Made by a program: the position numbers and the translations under genes. Positions 24,594 through 34,882 of a DNA stretch of 64,000 nt are shown here, piece by piece (position 1 is the first letter of the stretch; each line of letters begins with the position of its first letter). The stretch spans positions 1 to 64,000 of the forward strand of contig CAKSCM010000002.1 of the NCBI GenBank assembly GCA_934444365.1, given 5' to 3'. This DNA is from an uncultured Eubacteriales bacterium (GTDB lineage: Bacteria; Bacillota; Clostridia; Oscillospirales; Acutalibacteraceae). A model generated the notes under the pieces. It searched no databases. It had not been told where the DNA came from and worked only from the letters and a program-made list of their open reading frames with translations.

Positions 24594-24690
24594 AACTCTG
24601 TTTACGGGGAAAGTGCTAATACAAACCAAGACTAACCACAACTCAGATTTCACCCCGATCACAACACCTCCCCGCTATCCAAACCGCAAT

Positions 24691-24723
24691 CCCAATCTCA
24701 GTCCCATTCCCAATCCCAATCCC
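24691..24723 (-). repeat. Imperfect CCCAAT hexamer repeat, G-quadruplex potential on the minus strand
   Basis: CCC runs begin at 24691, 24703, 24709, 24715 and 24721; the last four are spaced exactly 6 nt apart. On the minus strand this gives four GGG runs with 3-nt loops, a canonical G-quadruplex pattern resembling telomeric repeats. Confidence 0.7.
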
Positions 24724-24806
24724 AATCCGGACTTTCCATCCTCGCTCACATCACGTCGCCAAAACGGCAGGGCGAGTGACCGTAAGCGGAAAAATACATA
24801 ATCAAT

Positions 24807-24850
24807 AAAACCCGTTCGCGTAGTGCTTTTGGTGCTTGCGAACGGGTTTT
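24807..24850 (+). terminator. Rho-independent terminator
   Basis: A 13-bp perfect stem (24807-24819 with 24838-24850), with A and T runs in the arms, about 215 nt after the FAD gene. Confidence 0.85.
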
Positions 24851-25162
24851 GGCTTTTATTAATGACGGCGGATTTGTCCGGTCGGAATTTAGGGGATCGA
24901 TGTTTAGCGTTTGAATATAAGAATTGGGGTTTTAGGAGGCTTTAGATAATAATAAGCCGCCATGCGAAAATTCTTTTACCCTTTGGGGGCGAAAATGCAA
25001 AAATTATGTCTTCGGTATTTTTTCATCAGCTTACCGCAAAAAAATCCGATTAAAACCGGGTTGTCCTTATACGAGGTCGCCCTTAGAGCATTCGTTTTTT
25101 CTGTTGTTTTTTTAAAAACGCGTTTCATATATTCGCATATAAAATCTTATACAAAAAGCAAA

Positions 25163-25190
25163 ACAGCCACCGGTAAAAACCGGTGGCTGT
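25163..25190 (-). terminator. Terminator of pckA
   Basis: A 12-bp perfect stem with an AAAA loop. On the minus strand TTTTGCTTTTTG follows. It lies 75 bp after the pckA stop. Confidence 0.85.
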
Positions 25191-25264
25191 AATTGTGCTT
25201 TATTAAAATTCCAAACCGGATATGCTTTTTTAAGCTTTTCCGGTTTGAAATTTAAAAATTACAC

Positions 25265-27031
<1,767 letters not shown>

Positions 27032-27176
27032 ACAAATACATCCTTTCCGTAATTTAAGCCGTTAAAGCTTTTTCTTTAATTCGGCCGTATGCAGTGTCAA
27101 CCCTTAAAATTAACATTGCATATTTTTAAAATGTGTTATAAAATGTGATAGGAGTAAAAACGCAAAATCACATATT

Positions 27177-27223
27177 CCCATACCGTATGGGATGGGGAAA
27201 CGGCCAAACGGTCCAAATTTCCC
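27177..27223 (-). promoter_or_regulatory. Palindromes in the pckG leader
   Basis: CCCATAC-C-GTATGGG (27177-27191) is a perfect 15-nt dyad. A GGGAAA/TTTCCC pair (27195-27200 with 27218-27223) sits at the predicted start site. Either could be an operator for carbon-source control. Confidence 0.4.
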
Positions 27224-27230
27224 TATTGTG

Positions 27231-27259
27231 ATTATATACCCGACGGCTTTGTGTTTCAA
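27231..27259 (-). promoter_or_regulatory. Promoter of pckG
   Basis: On the minus strand TTGAAA (27254-27259) and TATAAT (27231-27236), spacer 17 bp. Confidence 0.7.
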
Positions 27260-27396
27260 TAACAAATTGTGAATTTTTTGATAATTTTGTATTTTTGTCG
27301 GTTGAAAAGGCCTGTCCGGGTGCCAAAACTATTTATTTCGGCGTAACGGTCGGTTATAATTGAAGTAATGCAGCGATTAAGATTTCGGGAGTTGAT

Positions 27397-28290
27397 ATGT
27401 CTTTGCAGAAAACCGTACATCCGTTTGCGGCCTTTACGCTTTTTTTGTTTCCGGCCGTGCTGTGCATGTTTGTTTTTTCGCCGGTTGCTTTGATGCTGTG
27501 CTTTGCGGGAGGTTTTTTTTCGGCGGTTGTTTATTCGAGGGTTAAGGCGCGTAAAATTCTTTTGGTCACCGCCGCGGCGTTTCCGGTCGTGCTCGGTTTT
27601 AATTTTTTGTTCAGTCATCGGGGCGAAAGTGTGCTTTTTACAATCGGCAAGGTTCGTTTTACGGCCGAATCCCTTGTTTTTGCGGCGATGGCAGCGGTCA
27701 TGATTTCGGCCGTTTCGCTGTGGTTTTGCGCCTTTTTTTCGGCTTGCGGCTCCGGCGGAATATACAGGCTTTTTTCGGGGGTTTTTCCGTCGTTTTGTAT
27801 GCTCGTTTCAATTACCCTTCGGATGGTTCCGCTGACGGCGAGAAGGGCCGCCTGTACAAAAGAAGCGATGTCGGTTTTTATAAAGGAAAAGCCCGGACTC
27901 GGAGCGAGGATGACCTTGGCGTCCGGCCAGCTTTTATCGGTTGCGGCGAGATCCTTTGAGGAGTCGGTCATAACGGCCGATTCAATGCGGTCGCGCGGAT
28001 ATGATATAGGAATCAAAAGAACCGATTCGCGCCGTAGAAAAATCCGCCCGGGCGAGGCCGTATGTGTGGTTTTTATGTCGGCGATGTTCGTTTTATCGCT
28101 TGTTTTTGTAATCAGGGGCAGCTTTGCCTTTGATGTTTTCGATTCGGGAGTGCCGGGGGTCTGGCAGGATATTATAACCATCGACGCCGAAAAGGCTTTA
28201 TCGCTCGGTTTTCTCGGTGCCGCGACCATGTATCCGGCGTTTTCGGCCCTTTATAAATGTCTAAAAAGAAAGAAGCAGTGCCATGTATAA
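27397..28290 (+). CDS. ECF transporter transmembrane (T) component
   Basis: 297 residues with four to six hydrophobic helices. It carries the EcfT signature region RSFEESVITADSMRSRGYD at about 193-212, with the Ala-Arg-Gly-like coupling motif as SRGY. EcfT couples two ATPases to a substrate-binding S component for uptake of vitamins, metals or other micronutrients. No EcfA ATPase or S component is in the window, so partners must be encoded elsewhere. The gene ends inside the start of mutL (8-nt overlap), so translation of the two is coupled. A TATAAT at 27355-27360 with a weak TTTATT -35 may drive the operon. Confidence 0.85.
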   Translation: MSLQKTVHPFAAFTLFLFPAVLCMFVFSPVALMLCFAGGFFSAVVYSRVKARKILLVTAAAFPVVLGFNFLFSHRGESVLFTIGKVRFTAESLVFAAMAAVMISAVSLWFCAFFSACGSGGIYRLFSGVFPSFCMLVSITLRMVPLTARRAACTKEAMSVFIKEKPGLGARMTLASGQLLSVAARSFEESVITADSMRSRGYDIGIKRTDSRRRKIRPGEAVCVVFMSAMFVLSLVFVIRGSFAFDVFDSGVPGVWQDIITIDAEKALSLGFLGAATMYPAFSALYKCLKRKKQCHV

Positions 28291-30541
28291 CAGAATAAAT
28301 CTTCTTGATAAGCATACCGCCGAGCTTATTGCGGCCGGAGAGGTTGTGGAGCGGCCGAGTTCGGTTGTAAAGGAGCTGGCCGAAAACTCCATCGACGCTA
28401 AAGCGGCACACATAACGGTGGAAATACGCGACGGAGGAATTTCATACATACGCATAACCGACGACGGCTGCGGAATTGCGCGCGATGATGTTAAAAAGGC
28501 CTTTTTGCGCCATGCCACAAGCAAGGTCTTAAGCGAAGAGGATCTCTCTCGTATCGGCACCCTCGGATTCAGGGGAGAGGCTCTGCCGTCGATAGCCTCG
28601 GTCGCAAGGGTCGATATGCTTACCAAAACCAAGGACGAGCCGGTAGGTACCCTTTACAGAATTCACGGCTCCGAGGAGGTATCCTTTGACGACGCCGGAT
28701 GCCCCGACGGAACCACAATAACCGTAAAGGATCTTTTTTACAACACTCCGGCGAGGATGAAATTTTTAAAGAAAAACGTATCGGAGGCAAATGCGGTAGC
28801 CGACGTTGTCGAACGGCTTGCTCTCTCTCACCCTGAGGTGTCGTTCAGACTGCTTCGCGAGGGTAAAGAGGTAATTCTAACTCCGGGAGACGGCAAGCTG
28901 ATTTCGGCCATACGTGCGGTTTACGGCAAGGAGTTTTCATCTTCTCTCATTCCGGCGGAATATTCCGATTCCGGAATGTCGGTGCACGGTTATATATCAA
29001 AGCCGGTATATTCGAGGCCGACAAGGTCAATGCAGACATTTTTTGTCAACGGCCGCTTTGTAAGGACCGGCACCGGCGCCGCCGCTTTGAGCGAGGCGTA
29101 TAAAAATTCGGTTATGACAGGTAAATTTCCGGCCTGTGTGCTTATGATAGAAACCCCATTTGAGTTTGTGGATGCCAATGTCCATCCGGCCAAGACCGAA
29201 ATAAGGTTTGCCGATGAGAGAAAGGTTTTTTCTCTTGTTTACTATGCCGCCAAAAATGCTCTTATGAGCAAAGATACAAGAAAAGAGGCCGTTTTAAAGA
29301 CCGACGGCGGATTTAAAAAGCCGCCTAAACCCTTTGAAAAGCCGAAGGATTATTCGCTTCGCCCTTCGGCGTATCAGACCAATATCGAAAGTCTTTTTTC
29401 GGTAGGAAAAAGGCTTTCGGGTGAAGCTGACAATGCCGGGCAAAAGCAGCGTGATAATTCGGATACGAATACGGGCGCACCCGGCGGAATTTTGGAAAAC
29501 ACTACGCAAAACCGGTCTTTTACCGACGGGAATGACGGCGTAGGTATACCCGGCAAAGAGGGAGACGGCTCTTCGCGTTTTTTAACGGGCGGATATGACG
29601 GGTTAACCCGAGAAAACCCGGCGTCGCTGGCGGAAAAAGGCGTTTTTTATGACTCGGGACGTCTGAGCCGGCCGGCCGGGGCTTTATCCGGATTTTCGTC
29701 GGAGAACAGCGCCGATATCGACATTTATGTCGACTCAAACGGCAGCGGCGCGACAGACATCGAAAAAAGCGGCGAGGACGGTAACGAGCATAAAAAGACC
29801 GACGATGACATTGCCGGAAATTCCGTCAGCAAATTCCTTGCCGACGGGGAAAATATCGGAAATACAGGAAATATTACGAATGCACCGGACGATTACGACC
29901 GCCGAAACGACGTGCAATCCGGCGGCGGATATGATGATAACGGATACGGCGACGATATTGTCCCCTCGAAAAAGGACGTACAGATAAAGCTGATGGGGGA
30001 GGCCTTTAATACCTATATTTTTGCTCAGGTCGGGCAGAAAATACTGGTTATAGATAAGCATGCCGCCCACGAGAGAATGATTTTTGACCGCTTGAGGTCG
30101 CAAAAATGGGAGAGGGCATCCCAGCAGCTGATGTCCCCGATACGGGTACGGCTTTCGCGCGCCCAGTACGACGCGGTTATAAACAACATTTCGGTTTTAA
30201 GAGAGGCCGGAATAGATGTTGAGGATTTCGGAGACTGCGATTTGCTGGTCAGAGGGGTTCCGCTGCTGACCGATGAGGGAGATATTTCCTCCCTGCTTGA
30301 AGAAACGGCTCAAAAGCTGATTGAAAACCGCAGCACCGAGAGCGAGCATACCGAATGGGTGTTTCACTCGGTTGCCTGCCGGGCGGCCGTTAAGGCCGGA
30401 GACCATTCCGAGCCTCAGGAGCTCAAAGCCCTTATAAAGCGCATAGTAGAGGACGACAGCATAAGATATTGCCCTCACGGCAGGCCGGTAGCCTTTTACA
30501 TTACAAGGGGCGAGCTCGAAAGGCAGTTTTCGAGGACATAA
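28283..30541 (+). CDS. mutL: DNA mismatch repair endonuclease MutL
   Basis: 752 residues. The GHKL ATPase occupies the first 330: LIAAGEVVERPSSVVKELAEN, DDGCGI, GFRGEAL. The C-terminal endonuclease domain starts near 570, with DKHAAHERMIFD at about 591 (the family motif is DQHA-X2-E-X4-E), ACRAAVKAGD near 698 and CPHGRP near 730. The last Glu of the first motif is Asp here, and Gln is Lys. The linker of about 220 residues (roughly 345-565) is unusually long, Gly/Asp/Asn-rich and low in complexity. The order mutL-miaA-hfq is conserved in Bacillota; mutS is not adjacent here. Confidence 0.96.
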   Translation: MYNRINLLDKHTAELIAAGEVVERPSSVVKELAENSIDAKAAHITVEIRDGGISYIRITDDGCGIARDDVKKAFLRHATSKVLSEEDLSRIGTLGFRGEALPSIASVARVDMLTKTKDEPVGTLYRIHGSEEVSFDDAGCPDGTTITVKDLFYNTPARMKFLKKNVSEANAVADVVERLALSHPEVSFRLLREGKEVILTPGDGKLISAIRAVYGKEFSSSLIPAEYSDSGMSVHGYISKPVYSRPTRSMQTFFVNGRFVRTGTGAAALSEAYKNSVMTGKFPACVLMIETPFEFVDANVHPAKTEIRFADERKVFSLVYYAAKNALMSKDTRKEAVLKTDGGFKKPPKPFEKPKDYSLRPSAYQTNIESLFSVGKRLSGEADNAGQKQRDNSDTNTGAPGGILENTTQNRSFTDGNDGVGIPGKEGDGSSRFLTGGYDGLTRENPASLAEKGVFYDSGRLSRPAGALSGFSSENSADIDIYVDSNGSGATDIEKSGEDGNEHKKTDDDIAGNSVSKFLADGENIGNTGNITNAPDDYDRRNDVQSGGGYDDNGYGDDIVPSKKDVQIKLMGEAFNTYIFAQVGQKILVIDKHAAHERMIFDRLRSQKWERASQQLMSPIRVRLSRAQYDAVINNISVLREAGIDVEDFGDCDLLVRGVPLLTDEGDISSLLEETAQKLIENRSTESEHTEWVFHSVACRAAVKAGDHSEPQELKALIKRIVEDDSIRYCPHGRPVAFYITRGELERQFSRT

Positions 30542-30693
30542 ACGCAAAGAAAAGCCGGAACAAATCTGATAAAATTAAAATAAAGAATACAAAGAGCTGT
30601 TTTATTTCTTGATTTTCGCCCGAATGTCTTTATCTGAGGTTTTTCGGGCGGAATTAAAAACTTTACGGTAATAAAAGCGAGGGACGAAAAAGG

Positions 30694-31683
30694 GTGTCGG
30701 ACGGGTCTTGCAGCGTGCAAAAAAACGGAAATAACAAAAAAATAAAGCTGGCGGCGGTTGTGGGACCTACTGCCTCGGGAAAAACCGCCCTTTCGGTTGA
30801 ACTTGCGAGGCGTTTTTCGGGAGAGGTGGTATCGTGCGATTCGATGCAGGTGTACAGCGAACTCAAAATCGCCACGGCGCGGCCGGATGATAAGGAAATG
30901 CGCGGAGTGGCGCACCATCTTTTGGGGTATGTATCCTTGGATGAGGAATACTCGGTGGCGCGATATGTCGAGGACGCCACGGCGGCCGTTAAGGATATAA
31001 CGTCCAGGGGAAAACTGCCGGTTCTTTGCGGCGGAACGGGGCTTTATTATACCTCCTTTGTCGATTCGGTCGGCTTTTCGCCGGCGGCGGGAGATGAAGC
31101 CGTCCGTCAAAAATACAGGGAAATAGCCGAGGGCGAAAACGGAAATGAACGGCTAATCAAGATGCTTTCATCGGTCGATCCCAAGACGGCGGCAAAACTT
31201 CATCCCAATGATACGGGAAGAATTATCAGGGCGCTTGAGGTTTATGAGCTTACCGGCGTTACCCAGAGCGAATATGCCCGTTTATCAAGGACGGGAGAAA
31301 GCCGTTACGATCTGTGCGCCATAGGGCTGCGTTACCCGGACAGGGCAGTGCTGTACGACCGTATAAACCGACGGGTCGACAAAATGATAAAGGACGGATT
31401 GCTCGGCGAGGTTGAGTCGGTAATATCGTCGGGAAAATTCGGTAAAACGGCCTCTCAGGCAATCGGAGTAAAGGAGTTTCTGCCCTATTTTAAGGGAGAG
31501 GCCACCCTTGACGAGTGCACCGAGATATTAAAAAGGAATACCCGGCGCTACGCCAAAAGACAGATGACCTGGTTTAACCGGGATGAACGTATTTGCTGGA
31601 TAGATGTGATGAGCGATACGGATTTTAATGAAATTTCGGAGAAAGCCGAAAAAATTATGGAAAAGTTTGTGTCTGTGTGTTAA
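30694..31683 (+). CDS. miaA: tRNA dimethylallyltransferase
   Basis: 329 residues. It adds a dimethylallyl group to A37 of tRNAs reading codons that begin with U. P-loop VVGPTASGKTAL at about 22-33, DSMQVYSEL at 48, GGTGLYY at 112, and the tRNA-contacting TRRYAKRQMTWFNRD near the C-terminus are all present. The start is a GTG at 30694 with GAGGGA about 10 nt upstream, which gives a 15-residue N-terminal extension. MiaB, which acts next on the same base, is encoded at the end of this window. Confidence 0.95.
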   Translation: MSDGSCSVQKNGNNKKIKLAAVVGPTASGKTALSVELARRFSGEVVSCDSMQVYSELKIATARPDDKEMRGVAHHLLGYVSLDEEYSVARYVEDATAAVKDITSRGKLPVLCGGTGLYYTSFVDSVGFSPAAGDEAVRQKYREIAEGENGNERLIKMLSSVDPKTAAKLHPNDTGRIIRALEVYELTGVTQSEYARLSRTGESRYDLCAIGLRYPDRAVLYDRINRRVDKMIKDGLLGEVESVISSGKFGKTASQAIGVKEFLPYFKGEATLDECTEILKRNTRRYAKRQMTWFNRDERICWIDVMSDTDFNEISEKAEKIMEKFVSVC

Positions 31684-31809
31684 AATGGAAGAGCCATGTC
31701 TTATGGTATAAAAATTGCTTTGTACGGTGATTGGCGATTGGTGCGGTAAGGCACGCGGCGAAATCACAAAAAGAGAAAAACATAAAAAATATGAGGAGTG
31801 CGTTTTGCG

Positions 31810-32046
31810 ATGAATACCCAGATGAACATACAGGATGTATTTTTAAATAAAGCGAGGATTAAAAAAATTTCGCTTGTGGTTTATCTTGTAAACGGATTTC
31901 AGTTTAAAGGGACGGTAAAGGCTTTTGATAATTTTACCGTAGTCATGGAAAACGAGCACGGACAGCAGAGTCTTGTCTATAAGCATGCAATATCGACCGT
32001 TATACCGGCGGCCGATACAGAAATACTTGCACAAGACAACGATTAG
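31810..32046 (+). CDS. hfq: RNA chaperone Hfq
   Basis: 78 residues. Sm1 motif VYLVNGFQFKGTVKAFDNFTVV and Sm2 motif LVYKHAISTVIP are intact, including the YKHA RNA-binding residues. Hfq forms a hexamer that pairs small RNAs with targets; in Clostridia its role is variable. I chose the ATG at 31810 (GAGGAG 11 nt upstream) over a GTG at 31798 that abuts the ribosome site. It follows miaA, as in many Bacillota. Confidence 0.95.
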   Translation: MNTQMNIQDVFLNKARIKKISLVVYLVNGFQFKGTVKAFDNFTVVMENEHGQQSLVYKHAISTVIPAADTEILAQDND

Positions 32047-32089
32047 TTATATAATAACATAAATATGCGCATGAACGGGAGGGACAACC

Positions 32090-33310
32090 TTGAAACTGAA
32101 CACCAAAAGGATACTGCTGTGTATAGCGGCGGTGTTTATGCTTGCCTACGTTATATTTCAGGTTACCACCTCCCTTAAAAACACGGTCAAAACCGAATAT
32201 ACCACCCATTATACGTATTTTGACAACATAAAGGCAAAGGCCTATATTGTAAAAAAAGAAACTGTGCTTGAGGATGTCGGCGGCGGTACGGTAAGCTTTT
32301 TGGCGTCGAACGGACAAAGGGTATCACAGGGCAGCGTTGTGGCCAAAAGCTTTTCGGACGATGAGCAGGCCGACGCCATGATAAGGGCAAATGAGCTGTC
32401 GGATAAAATAGAGCAGTTTGAAAAGATCGGCAGTATGAGCGGCGGTTATCTGGCGGCTCAGGCCGAGCGGCTTGAGGACAGGGTCAATGAAGCGCTTTGC
32501 AATTATTTTGAGGTTACCGACGGTGCGGATTTAAGGCAGCTTTCGGCAAAGTCGGGTGAACTGCTTTCGGTGCTAAACGAAAGCGCACTGGCTTCCGGCG
32601 GCGCTTCGGATTTTTCGGCCAAGGTTGAGCAGCTCAAGGCCGAAAAGCAGGCCCTCGAGGCCAAGTGTTCGAATCCGCTGGCGACCGTAACGGCTCCGGT
32701 ATCGGGGTATTATGTAAACATGACCGATTCGCTTGAGGGATATATCGACCCCGAAAAGGCGCTTAAACTTACATGCGATGAAATAAGTGATGCGCTGTCA
32801 CAGAATCTGCAAACGAAGAATTCGGGAAGCGGCAAGATTATAAACGGGTACGAGTGGTATTTTACCTGTGTTATTGATGAAGGTCAGTCGGAGAAGCTCG
32901 CCGTGGGGGACGGTATATCGGTATATATTCCGAATGTGACGGCCGATTCCGTACCGGTAAGGGTCGCGGCCCTTAATCACGACAGGGCCGGGGCTCGGTG
33001 CGCGGTAGTGCTTGAGTGTACATACATGACCGGAGCGCTATCATCGCTCAGGTGCGAGGATATTGAAATATGTGTCGGCTCCTATACCGGACTTCGCGTT
33101 CCGGCCGATGCGGTGCGCGTTGTGGACGGGATTACCGGCGTTTATGTTATTTCGGGAGTTTCGGCGCGTTTTAAGCCGATAGACATAGTTTATAACGACG
33201 GCGGATTTGTCGTCGCGAAGACGGATAATACAAATTCCTCGGCCCTTACTCTTTACGAAGAGCTGATAGTGTCCGGCGGAGATCTGTATGACGGAAAGGT
33301 TGTAAAGTAA
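32090..33310 (+). CDS. HlyD-like membrane-anchored adaptor protein
   Basis: 406 residues from a TTG behind GGGAGGGAC. It has one N-terminal membrane helix (ILLCIAAVFMLAYVIFQV). A split lipoyl/barrel-sandwich domain follows, with first half GGGTVSFLASNGQRVSQGSVVAK at about 65-87 and second half VTAPVSGYYVN at about 200. A helical hairpin of roughly 100 residues separates the halves, and a beta-barrel part follows. This layout is that of HlyD/MFP adaptors, but no transporter gene is adjacent. It ends 2 bp before yggS, at the head of a division-gene run. In Clostridia such proteins at this position are conserved but not characterised. Confidence 0.75.
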   Translation: MKLNTKRILLCIAAVFMLAYVIFQVTTSLKNTVKTEYTTHYTYFDNIKAKAYIVKKETVLEDVGGGTVSFLASNGQRVSQGSVVAKSFSDDEQADAMIRANELSDKIEQFEKIGSMSGGYLAAQAERLEDRVNEALCNYFEVTDGADLRQLSAKSGELLSVLNESALASGGASDFSAKVEQLKAEKQALEAKCSNPLATVTAPVSGYYVNMTDSLEGYIDPEKALKLTCDEISDALSQNLQTKNSGSGKIINGYEWYFTCVIDEGQSEKLAVGDGISVYIPNVTADSVPVRVAALNHDRAGARCAVVLECTYMTGALSSLRCEDIEICVGSYTGLRVPADAVRVVDGITGVYVISGVSARFKPIDIVYNDGGFVVAKTDNTNSSALTLYEELIVSGGDLYDGKVVK

Positions 33311-33312
33311 TC

Positions 33313-34050
33313 ATGGCACAAAATGTGCAAAGTCTTGAAAAACGCATGCGTGATTTTGATATAAGTTACGCCGAAATAAAGGAGAATATTGCCCGTGCGG
33401 CCGAGGTCTCCGGCAGGAAGTACGAGGATATAAAGCTGCTTGCCGCGACCAAAACGGTGCCGGTCGAGCTTATAAACTACGCGGCCGAACAGGGTATTGA
33501 GTTAATGGGCGAAAACCGGGTTCAGGAGCTGGACGAAAAATATGACCGCCTGAGCTTTAAAAAGGATCAGATACATTTTATAGGGACCCTTCAGACCAAC
33601 AAGGTGCATAATCTGATAGGCAGGGTCGGGATGATAGAATCGGTAAATTCCGAAAGGCTTGCAGGCTATATATCGAGAATAAGCCTTGAACGCAATACCG
33701 TCACCGACGTACTTGTTGAGGTGAACGTCGGGGCTGAGGCAACCAAAAGCGGAGCCGATATGCAGAGCGTTGCGGGACTGATTGAAAAAATAAGCGGTTT
33801 TTCGGGTGTTCGGGTGCGCGGACTTATGGCCATTCCGCCGGCGACCGACGATCAATATGAACTGAAAATGAATTTTTTAAATATGTATAATATGTTTATT
33901 GACATCAGGGACAAAAAAATAGATAATATAAGTATGGATTTTTTGTCGATGGGAATGTCGCACGATTACCGCGAGGCTATTGAGTGCGGTGCGAATATCG
34001 TCAGAATAGGCTCGGCGCTCTTCGGGGCGAGGAGCTATGCCAGAGATTGA
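33313..34050 (+). CDS. PLP homeostasis protein, YggS/YlmE family
   Basis: 245 residues. A PLP-binding TIM barrel without known enzymatic activity that buffers pyridoxal phosphate. The PLP lysine is in LLAATKTV at about residue 46. ENRVQEL, HFIGTLQTNK and SMGMSHDYREAIECGANIVRIGSALFG are family signatures. It is part of the conserved cluster next to sepF (ylmE-ylmF in Bacillus) and almost abuts the HlyD-like gene. Confidence 0.93.
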   Translation: MAQNVQSLEKRMRDFDISYAEIKENIARAAEVSGRKYEDIKLLAATKTVPVELINYAAEQGIELMGENRVQELDEKYDRLSFKKDQIHFIGTLQTNKVHNLIGRVGMIESVNSERLAGYISRISLERNTVTDVLVEVNVGAEATKSGADMQSVAGLIEKISGFSGVRVRGLMAIPPATDDQYELKMNFLNMYNMFIDIRDKKIDNISMDFLSMGMSHDYREAIECGANIVRIGSALFGARSYARD

Positions 34051-34106
34051 TATTGATAAAAATAATTTAACTAATCAGCATAAAAAGCTTTAAGGGGTGT
34101 AAAACG

Positions 34107-34577
34107 ATGAGTTTTATGGATAAAATCAAGACTATAATGGCGCCGGTCGAGGATGACGAGGATTATTACGATGATGTAGACAGCGATGTGCCTATGGGGA
34201 CTTCTCAGCCCGAGCGCAAGAGTGCTCCGAGCACGTCGTATTTTGACGATCCGCCCGTGAGTGAAAAACGCAACAAGGTGGTAAACATACATGCGACCAC
34301 ACAGTTACAGGTCGTGCTTGTAAAGCCCGAGCGTGTGGCTGACGCACCCTCTATTGCCGATCATCTCAACGATAAAAAGACGGTTGTGCTCAACTTAGAG
34401 TCTGCAACCAAGGAGGTTTCGCGCCGTCTTATAGACTTTTTAAGCGGTGTTGCCTATGCCAATAAAGGTCAGATAAAAAGGGTGGCCAACAGCACGTTTA
34501 TAATAACCCCATTTAATGTGGACATAATGGGCGACATGCTTATAGATGAGCTTGAAAGCAGCGGAATGTACATATAA
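34107..34577 (+). CDS. sepF: Cell division protein SepF
   Basis: 156 residues. An N-terminal amphipathic membrane-binding helix (MSFMDKIKTIM), an acidic linker, and the SepF core VVNIHATTQLQVVLVKPERV...SIADHLNDKKTVVLNLES..KEVSRRLIDFLSG form the usual layout. SepF polymerises into arcs and tethers FtsZ to the membrane. Between it and divIVA the ylmG and ylmH genes found in Bacillus are missing. Confidence 0.95.
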   Translation: MSFMDKIKTIMAPVEDDEDYYDDVDSDVPMGTSQPERKSAPSTSYFDDPPVSEKRNKVVNIHATTQLQVVLVKPERVADAPSIADHLNDKKTVVLNLESATKEVSRRLIDFLSGVAYANKGQIKRVANSTFIITPFNVDIMGDMLIDELESSGMYI

Positions 34578-34882
34578 ATTGATGACAAAATAAAGAAAAA
34601 ACGGCCGTGCGGATTTCGGCGCGGCGAATGTGTTTTTATATTTTGGCCCTTGTCCGTCATAGATATAAATTAAGGACATTAAGGGCTGTGGGTTTACAGT
34701 GTTTTTGTAAAATGTTGTACCTGATGGGGACAAACCGCCTTTTATAACGTAGTTTTTATACCGGCCTCTCATTGTTCGGCGAGATGACTTCAAGTATCGC
34801 ATCGGTTAAAGGGAAAAGGTTTTGTATATCGGGTTCAACACAAGGATCAGAATCGGAAAAAATGACAGGGGGTTGCATTGAG
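34578..34882. other. 305-bp sepF-divIVA spacer
   Basis: Contains a GCCGTGC/GCGCGGC hairpin (34604-34610 with 34619-34625) followed after 7 nt by a TTTTTATATTTT stretch, a probable terminator for the sepF unit. No gene and no strong promoter was recognised in the rest. Confidence 0.5.

Larger units (their letters stand above)
24594..25264. other. 670-bp intergenic region with C-rich telomere-like repeat
   Basis: Holds the CCCAAT repeat (24691-24723), one plus-strand terminator (24807-24850) and the pckA terminator (25163-25190). Two frames (24613-24801 and 24962-25192) lack usable ribosome sites and protein-like composition. The stretch 24851-25160 is AT-rich and shows nothing I can name. Confidence 0.6.

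Noticed and set aside
24613..24801. 62-codon frame rich in Pro and Asn
   Set aside because: It is simply the CCCAAT repeat translated and has no ribosome site.
24962..25192. 76-codon frame before the pckG terminator
   Set aside because: AGGAGG is about 25 nt away and the frame runs into the terminator; composition is that of AT-rich non-coding DNA.
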